Assembly: GCA_049724395.1 (NCBI GenBank)
Contig: JAUGWO010000055.1
Span: 1-64,000, forward strand
Origin: Spongospora subterranea f. sp. subterranea
Taxonomy: Eukaryota > Endomyxa: Phytomyxea > Phytomyxea > Plasmodiophorida
Length of the DNA: 64,000 nt
Direction: 5' to 3'
Part shown: one piece after another, positions 55,611-64,000 of the stretch
Layout of the letters: each line of letters opens with the position of its first letter
How positions within the stretch are numbered: the stretch's first letter is position 1
Notes under the pieces: generated by a model
What the model saw: the letters and a program-made list of their open reading frames with translations, nothing else
The model's database searches: none
Told to the model about the DNA's origin: nothing
Program-made: the position numbers and the translations under genes

Positions 55611-58600
55611 ATGGGCAATGGCAGTTCTGGTTATGATCGAGGACGCGCAGATGCGGTGAGATCCAGTAATGTCGATATCTGCAATATAGATCTCGCCAGG
55701 ATATTGGATCCGTCATATGTTGCCGGAATTCTGAAGATACATCCTGATGGATTGAAGAGCCCCGATTTGTTAAAAGACTTCGAAGATGATTGCGAGTCGC
55801 CGGAGGCAACCGTTCTGGAAGAAATGATGCTGGCCATTGGAGGTCCTGGCATTTCAAATCGACAGCAGGACATAGAAAATGTAGTAAGTACGCTCTTGAA
55901 ACAGGTTGACTGGACAACCGTATCGGAAGACGCCGAAGAATCCAAGTATCGAGAAATTTTATTGAGGCGAATCGGTCAGGCTTTGAACAAACGTCCGAAT
56001 CAGGAATCGAAACCCCTTCCTGTGAAATCTGCGTTAAACGCTTCGGTTCAAAATATTACTCTATCTGCCACATCACTGACCTACGCTGACGCTGCCTCTG
56101 GGAATCTTACCGTCAAGACAAGTAATCAAATTCTCAGTTTGCCATTTGAGGCATTAATTGGCGTTAAACTATTCTGCGCGACCCTTGACATCGTCGGGGT
56201 ATCAAACGAATCTTTCAGCATCGTCATCCTAGATGCACTCCTCCCTTTACTTAGTCAGATGCCGCCCGTGACCAAAACAAGCTGTTCTGATGATGAAATT
56301 GGTGTTTTGGATTCAATATCTAGATTCTTAACTTCGATGCTTAGCAGTTCGACAGTATTGTCAGACAGCTACAAAAGCGTCGCTGTTTCTGTTCTGACAG
56401 GGCTCGCTATCGCTCGGGCAAGCCTTTCCGATCTTCTTGTAGTCCTGGAAATACTTCTCTGCGGGTTTAAAACTTTATCTGCAACGCAAAGCACTAAAGC
56501 GAGCTCAACGTCGTTGTCCCTAAGGGTCGTACCCTTTCTTCAACAATTAGCAAAAGCATCCGGACCAATGAGCTCATCAAGCTGTGCATTGCTTTCATCA
56601 AGCTTTGATCAAAATAACGGCCAGCATCCGTTGATTCCTCCAGGAGACTTATATTCTTGGGGTCGCGGCGAAAACGGACGACTAGGCATCAGTTCAGTAG
56701 TCAAAAAACCAACGCCTACCCTCGTATCGACATTCGCATTGAAGAACTTACGTGACTTTGCAACATTTGCAAATCATGCTTTAGCTTTTGATGCAGTAGG
56801 AAAGGCATACTCTTGGGGAAAAGGAGACAATGGACGTTTAGGCCATGGGAACACAAGCCATCAATCAGTTCCTAAAGCGATAGAAAAAATTCTCGGAGTC
56901 TACATCCTCAGTGTTGCTTGTGGTCTTTCACATTCGCTACTACTTTCAGCAGACGGGGTGGTTTTTTCGATGGGAGATGGCAATAACGGCAGGCTAGGGC
57001 ACAAATCCTCTACCGGTTTAACTGAACCTCATCCCATCCAACAGTTACAAGGAATCAAGGTGGCGTACATCGCTTGCGGAGCATATCATTCGATCGCGAT
57101 AGACGGTAATGAGACAGGAACTGTAATATTCCTGGGGAAAAAACGATAGTGGTCAGCTTGGCCTTGGCCACCGAAACGATTGCAGCTCGCCGACGGTCAT
57201 TGAAGCTCTCTCTTCCAAACCAATCAAGATGATCGCATGCGGATGGGAGCATAATTTAGCGATTACCGTCCAAGGGGAAGCTCTGTCTTGGGGTAGCGGT
57301 TATGAAGCTTCTCGTCCGGTACTTGGACATGGCGGTTGTACCCCAGAAACTATACCCCGAACACTGGATGCTTTACATGACAAAACCCTCGTTTTCGTTG
57401 CCGCAGGCTGGGATCATGCATTGGCAATAACCGAATCTGGCGAGTTATATACGTGGGGTGAAGGACTTAGCGGCAAGCTGGGCCATGGAGATTCTGCAAA
57501 TCAAGAACTGCCCAGACAAGTGGAAGCTTTGGCTCTTCAACAAATTGTATGGGTTGACGGTGGTGCAGATCACAGCGCAGCTATTAGCGCGACCGGTCAA
57601 GTCTGGACATGGGGAGGCGGCAGCGAATTCCAATTAGGGCACGGTTCAGAATCTTACAGCAATGTTCCGATCAACGTCAACGCGCTGTCCGGAACTTCCA
57701 TCCGTTCAATTCGTGTTGGCGACAAGTACTCAATGGCGATTACAGGGGCCCCTGTCGATCCAGTTTTGTTAGGAACTGGTGGTAGACCGTTAGCGACCAA
57801 ACCAATAGAAACCGTTGAGGCAGATCCTCAAAGTTCTACAGCTGAGGATGTGGCAAATGACGAAGACACTGTGGGAAATCCGCAAAACTTTCAAGCGTTT
57901 TCCAAGTCTCTTGTCACTCTCGATGCGGATGTACTGCTTGATCCACTTACAGTGGCGGTTATTTTGTTGGAACATCTCCAGCGACTTGCAGAGCAACAAG
58001 TTTTCGATCGTTCAATTGTTCGCCCTGAGGAAATTTCTTCTGCCCCTTTTTGCATCGACGTTCAGCCCGCATCTTTCATTTCACTAATGAATGTCTCACA
58101 ATATGCGTTCGACCAGTTATGCGATTTATCGAACCCCAGTATAAATCTCCACATTTTGAAGAAAACACTAGAGTTACTTGGCTGCAATTTACGTCGGCTG
58201 GTGATGTTGAGCTCTAATCAAATAGCGGAGCTTGGATTTGCTGTCGCCAAAGAGGTCGTCTCAGATCATTCACAGTTTTCACTTTGCGATCTCCACAAGT
58301 TCCTGGTCAAACTCATTGAACGTCCCATCCCAACGTTTGATGACGAAAAGGAAACAGCAGTAACTATCGGTGGTATATCTGATCAAATCGTTGAAATTTT
58401 ACAGATCGGGTTGGAATTGTTTTATCCAACTCGTGAGGCCAAATTTGCTCTTGCAAATGATTGTATCATCGGGGATTCCAAAGTTACGAAGAAAATAGGC
58501 CAATCAATGCTGTCCAGGCTTTCAGAGAGCTCGATTGCTGCGCAACTAATTCCAAAACAAGATGACCGCAGAGAGGTCCGATCTCTGCTCGAGTTCCTTC

Positions 58601-61600
58601 GTCTTCTCATCAACAGATGTTCGCAAAATGGCATCAGTGGCACCCTACCGCTGTTGAGGTTCTTATCATCGCTTCAGACACATTTATTATCCCAGTGCAC
58701 TTTTCTTTTATCCTCTGGGTCCTCTGATGATTCACCATTTACCGTTATGACTCTAGATTATGCAAGATCGGTTTTAGACGCAGCAGTTGCGTCCTGTCAA
58801 TCTTTTCAAAACCTAGCTCCCTCATCATTCGCAGATTCTGTAAAAATCCTGAGACAATCCATTGTCTCCAATATCAGTCCAAGTCTTATTCAGACACTCT
58901 CACTCTCTGGATTAGCTTCCCGGGTGCTTCCATCCCTGTTGGCATTGCTACACTCGCTAGATAAGATTGCTGTTGGTCTTGATTCTGGTGGATTAACAAG
59001 TAATTCTTCGCTGGAAGATTCCGACGTCAACGCATCTGATCAATGGTTGTTTTCCACGGTCCATATTGTGACCGATGCTGTTTGCGATGTTCTGCAAGCC
59101 CAGATTCGTGCAGACTGTCAAAACGGTACATCGTCCGAACGACTACCCACTGACCAGCTAAGCGACTCAGAAGTCAGTTATACTCGTATACCGAATGGCT
59201 GTGCTGATGTTATATCAAGCATCACTGACCAATCGAGTGCGCGTGTTTGGCTCTCATCAAAACTATTTCAGTTTGGATTCGAACATCATTCAGGTGCTCC
59301 GGGTCTACAAGTTGATAGTGAACCGGTTTTGGGTCCTGTTTGTGTCAAACCAACCCATGACACTCCTCGAGCAATTCGGGCACCGTTTATACCAGCTGCG
59401 GAGCGCGTTAGTAAATTGAATCAATTTGTTGTGTCACATGCGGATTGCAAAGAACTTTATGACGAGATCGTCGAAGAACTGGGTCTTGGAGGCAGATTGT
59501 GGGCATGGCTCAATATTGCCATGCGAGCGGAACGAGTTGGTGCCCCACAGCTTTGGCTAGATCGCGCCGCGCGATGCACTTTCGCTTGTCTGCTCCATCA
59601 TCAGGATCTCGGAGCCGAGGCAGTTGTGCTTGGCCGTCTTATCACGATAAAAAACGTAGGACGTGGAGGGCCTGATCGGCGACCTCGTGGATCCTCATTC
59701 GCATATCTTCGTGTTCCTTTTGAAATCGCTGAGGTCTGGAGAGAGTCGCAAGCCATTCGAACGCATATAATGTTCAAACGCACATCGGCGATGTCCGAGT
59801 TTGATGGGGATTCATCAAGTGAAGTCAACCTCAGTTATGAAGCCGTAGTTGCACCAATCATTGCTAAGGCGTCTCTTCTTTTATGTCTAGCAACTGGCCG
59901 GGATTCAGATGAATATGTTGAATGGGCTGAGTTGTCAAACAACGGAAATGATGGAGACGGAGGAGTCGGAGCGAAAGTTTTTGACTGGGAAAGGTCTGAT
60001 CTGAGCAACGAGATTGTCGACATCCCCCGGGCTTTTGAAGAATTTGATGACGACGAGGCTGTGTGCGCTGGAACATCTGTGGAGTCGCATGTCAGGGCGT
60101 ACGACAAAAACATTCAGGTCAATTGTGATAAACGCCAGCATTCCAAGAACGGCGATATTCTTCATCTTTCCTCTTGGAAACACGTTAGACTCTTATTGAT
60201 CTCTGTTTCCAAATGGAAACGTGCAGTAAATTCTACGCTGCAGCATTCTATGAAGCAAAAATTATCAAAAGAGTCTCCCTATGCCGATTTTCGACGCTTT
60301 TTCCAGGCCGGCAACATTTCAGCTTCGGTGATAAGACAATTACTGTTACAGCAGCATGATAGGGCGGTGGAAAGATGGAAAGGACTTCGTCATTTACGTC
60401 GCTTACTTGCCATGTTGCAGCTGCGTTTTTCCGTTCGTGCAAAGCTTTTGTCTTGTATGCCAAAATCGTTATCTCATGGATCCGCGCTGGAGGGCCTTGA
60501 CGGCTGTGGAAGTTTATTTTCTGGTCACGTTCAGCGCCAAGCACTGTCGATCATGAGGTGTGCGGTTCAGGGGATGCAACAGGTACGCTGGTCTGCTCGT
60601 ATTCAAGTTTTTTTTTAAAGCATATTAGGTCATAGAGGAAGATCAGGCAAATGCAACATGCTCAGCCGAATTGCTTTTACTTGGAAAAGCAAGTCTGGCA
60701 GCTGTAGCTCAGCGATTGCACCCATGGGATCACGAGCTGTTTTGGAAAAGCGGTGCCATTCCATCGATTCAATCGTTTTTCGGTCGGGATGGAACGACTG
60801 TGTCTCGAGCCTTAAAACCAATCGCTTGGAAAGTGTTTCGGCTGATTTCGGTTCAACTGGCGTTGTCTCGAGATACAGTTAATCTGCATTCAGGCGATAT
60901 CTACCGATCCGTACATGCTGAGCTGATTCGCTGCATTGCTGATAAACATGTCCAGCATTCCGGAAGGCGTTTAAGTACGTCGTCTCATTCTGGTGGAGGT
61001 ATTGGCGGGTGGACACCGGCCGACTGTCAAGTATTATTATCGTCCCCGGTCGTCATTCATGCCGGTCATTTAGGATATCGTTTACCTGTGCTTCCGTCGC
61101 AATCGCGCTCTTCCAACGACTACACGATTGCATTTTGGATCCGCCTGAATTCTTCTACTACTCCAGGCGGTTTGCTTTCGACGGCTGAGCAGATTATTTG
61201 TATTCGATTAGGTTCTGCCCAAGTTTTTTCACCAAAAATTACTCTGTCCAAGTATGACAAAAAGGTTCACGTAAGTGTTACGACCAGCACAGGAAATGAA
61301 GTCATCATCAGCTCAAATGGTCTAACGCCATACGTTTGGACACACGTCAGCATCTACGTATCTAAACGCAATGCTTCACTTGTCTTGGCTGTATCTCCTG
61401 AGAACATAGTTACAGTTCACAAGACTTTTCAAGGATCTGTACGTTCGTTGACGTTGCAAAAGTCGCCGTTTTTTATTGGAAAAGCACTGGAAGGCAACGA
61501 CACAGCTGGTTTTGACGGCCATGTGGCACAAGTAATTTTCCTCCGACGTGCACTCGAAGATTCCGAAATTGCCAACATCCTTAAGGAAGGTCGACCATCG

Positions 61601-64000
61601 CAAGGATCGGCTGAATCGACTTCATGCCAATTGCTCTCTCTTCTCTGGGCAATGGGTTCAGGTGTCTTTCTTAGAAAAGATGGAGATGGTGACTCCCCGA
61701 ACTGGATAGATTTACTTTTGGCGTTATTGGCTTCTGGGACACTTGGAGTTAGAATACGAGTTTTACGTCTGTTGCGGCACTTCTTGCCTCAGTTGTCTCC
61801 ATATTCGATATGCTGCCTTAAATCTCATTTTATAACCGAAAATGCTATGCAAGCGAGTTCACATGTTGCCGCCTGTGAAGACCGTATTGAGCCATCTCCT
61901 TCACCGCGGGACGGAAGCCCTGATCAAATATTTCCTGTTGATTATCAGCAGTCATCGCAAACATCATCATTAGTAACCTTCTTGCTAGAATGTTCAGCGG
62001 CGTCACTTTGGACATGGTCGGTATATCCTCAAGATAATCGCACAGAGCACCACAGGATGGCCGTCGCTGACGAATCCATTATGCTCTTGAGGTTCATTGT
62101 CGAAGGCGGGGGCTCTTTCGCATCGAATGTCATAAGCCAGTTGACAAACGCTCTAGATGATATTCCAGGTCTTCTGCGGGAGCTCCAATCTAACTCAGGG
62201 GATTCTTCAACTTTTCCTCTCAAAGGGAAAAAACTTGGGTATGCTATTACCGCGCTAGCTGTAGTTGGAGGACACAAGCGGATGCTTCGACTTGGAGCTC
62301 GCGTTCGTCTACCAAATTGTGATATTGGAACGGTCTGCTGGTTTCGATCCAGGTCTCAAATAATGAGGGTTATCCTTGACAACTTGCCTAACAAGCCGCC
62401 CATCACCATACCTGTAAAACTAGCTAACCTTTTCGACGAAGGTACCTCATCGAAATCAAGTCAGTTGTTTCAGGACAAGCTTCTGAGCTTGTTCGCCCTG
62501 GTTCTTGCTGAATACCGCAAAGATATCACGATGCAGCATTCATTATCCGCACTCGAGACTGAGGAAGAACAAGTAAACGGAAATTCAGTTCAACTGCTGG
62601 AAAAGCTGGTTGTCCGGACGCATATCAGCTCGATGTTACTGAAGGCGGTTTGTTCAATGATCAGCACCGATAATCAACGAATCACGGATGGTGATCTACT
62701 TTCGCAACTCATGTTCGTAGCATCCATGCCCAGTAAAACGGAATCCAGGCTCGACAGAGCTTCATTGGAGTTTAGACATCAGTTTTTGTGGGCACAGCTT
62801 CGGCAAAGCCGGCACGCGTATTTCAACACGGATAAGAGCCCTATCATTCAAGTTCCATCTTCGGCTCCGCCAAGCGTCCCTACGAGTCCGGTTGCAGCGG
62901 CGCCTGTAGGCGAAGAGCAAGTTTTTCAGGAAACTAAAATTGATCATGTAGCAGCAATGGGCTTTGACCGTGATTTTTGCCGGCTTGCGTTAGCGAATTG
63001 TGCATGGGATGAAGCATCTGCGGTGGAGTTTCTTCTCGTAAATTTAGACATGTTGGAAGCTCAGAAACGTGCTACCGAGTCTGCGATTGCCGCTGCTGTT
63101 GGACATTCTGTACCGTCAAACGCTTCCTCATCTCCCAAAGACACGTCTGCAAATCGCTCACTTCGCCAAGTAATTCCAAGAGCCAGTTCAGGCTGCTATA
63201 TCGCATGGTCTTCCCACTGTGGACATATCGTTAATCGGCGATACGTCTAGTCGGGAAATTGGAACCGATGTCTATGTCGAGCGTTTCTTTGCCGACAATG
63301 ATCGGGGAGTACTGCCATGCGTCATTGAATCGTATTTGATTAGTCATACCGTACCTGGTGACGGCGACCAAGCATCTACTGGTGCAATTGGCCTAGATGA
63401 TGCAAGTCTTGAATCGGGAGGATATATCGATACTTTGCATTTAGTCAAGGAAATGGATGATACTCTTGGTATAGTATTTGCAAGGGAAGCCGTTCTCGCA
63501 ATACTGTTTTCTCCTGGTTCAACAGATGCCTCTATCACAGTTCGTTCGTGTGCGCTCAAAGATCCATTCTTATTAATACGCCTTTTGAAATTAGTGCTGT
63601 TTCGCAATCGCATGCCCCTTGATCGCGAAAAGGCCTTACTGACAAATATATCAAGCGTATTCCACCAGCGCTGCTCCTCCGAAGAGTTAACTGCTTTTAC
63701 AAGATTTCAGTCGATCATTCTTGAAGAATGTTTACGCCACATGGAATCGGCTGCGTTACCCGAAAATTGTAGCATCATCTGGGGAAACAGAGATTTCGTA
63801 TGCACTGATTTCGATGCATTGTGCAAACCTCGTGTTGAGCTTGCGTCTTGGATGTTCGAATTCCTGATAAGTCTCCCACATCTGTCCCCTGGTTCCAGAG
63901 TTCTTGTCGTCGAACGCTTATGTCGCACGTTGAAGTCATCATCGCTCACCTTGCGCGAAGCCGTGTTCGATATTTTAAGCAAGCTTCTCTACAGTCTTGA
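55611..64000 (+). CDS. Giant RCC1-LamG-UBA protein, probable HERC-type E3 ligase, 3' incomplete
   Basis: Coding segments are 55611-57131, 57133-60582, 60629-63169 and 63192 to the window end, about 2,770 residues so far. Seven RCC1 blades ('DLYSWGRGENGRLG' near 56650 to 'QVWTWGGGSEFQLGHG' near 57620) form a full propeller. A concanavalin/LamG-like domain follows ('NDYTIAFWIRL' near 61120 to 'GFDGHVAQVIFLRRALEDSE'), then a UBA domain ('MGFDRDFCRLALANCAWDEA' near 62960). The architecture fits very large HECT ubiquitin ligases, but any HECT domain would lie beyond the window. An extra C at 57131-57132 shifts the frame inside blade 4. The intron 60583-60628 is 46 nt. At 63170-63191 either a 22-nt intron or a one-base shift is needed. 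Confidence 0.8.

Noticed and set aside
55364-55636. 90-codon plus-strand frame upstream of the HERC-like start
   Set aside because: It is in a different frame, has no motif, and the ATG at 55611 opens the long conserved frame.

Overview
The window is nuclear DNA of a flagellated microbial eukaryote. Genes sit on both strands and are split by GT-AG introns, mostly 46-65 nt in housekeeping genes and up to about 360 nt elsewhere; TAA, TAG and TGA all act as stops. Two cilium/flagellum-type genes (DRC10/IQCD and a TSNAXIP1-like gene) imply a motile flagellated stage. A secreted protein with a hevein-type chitin-binding domain is present. Nothing in the sequence fixes the clade (zoosporic fungus, oomycete-like or other protist).

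Layout. 0-13 kb is accessory DNA: broken PIF/Harbinger and fungal-type DDE transposases, a 70-bp tandem repeat, a 5-kb inverted repeat carrying four copies of a small secreted-protein gene, a broken Ty1/copia pol ending in a palindromic LTR-like structure, and a Ty3-type integrase piece. 13.6-17 kb holds SEC61 gamma and, converging on it, a USP48-type deubiquitinase. 17.9-22 kb is a decayed copia element on the minus strand. 22.4-27.2 kb has a C2H2 zinc-finger gene and DRC10. 27.3-33.2 kb carries four successive long imperfect palindromes with a few small genes between them. 33.7-48 kb is a gene-dense block: TSNAXIP1-like, RPB11, a 31-bp satellite, the chitin-binding mucin-like gene, a membrane coiled-coil gene, a coiled-coil gene and RABGGTA. 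48-53.3 kb is again accessory: a pair of related membrane-protein segments around an intact copia-type gag ORF. 53.4-64 kb holds COX11 and a giant RCC1/LamG/UBA protein of HERC type that runs off the right edge.

The conserved genes do not form one pathway: protein translocation (SEC61G), ubiquitin removal and probable ligation (USP48, HERC-like), RNA polymerase II (RPB11), Rab prenylation (RABGGTA), cytochrome oxidase assembly (COX11), axoneme (DRC10, TSNAXIP1-like).

Two themes stand out. First, long imperfect inverted repeats (0.18 to 5 kb) recur through the accessory stretches with clearly diverged arms. Second, several otherwise well conserved genes carry one extra base in a short homopolymer, best read as sequencing errors until checked. 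All exon joins here come from reading splice sites and family similarity by eye; no search or alignment program was run.
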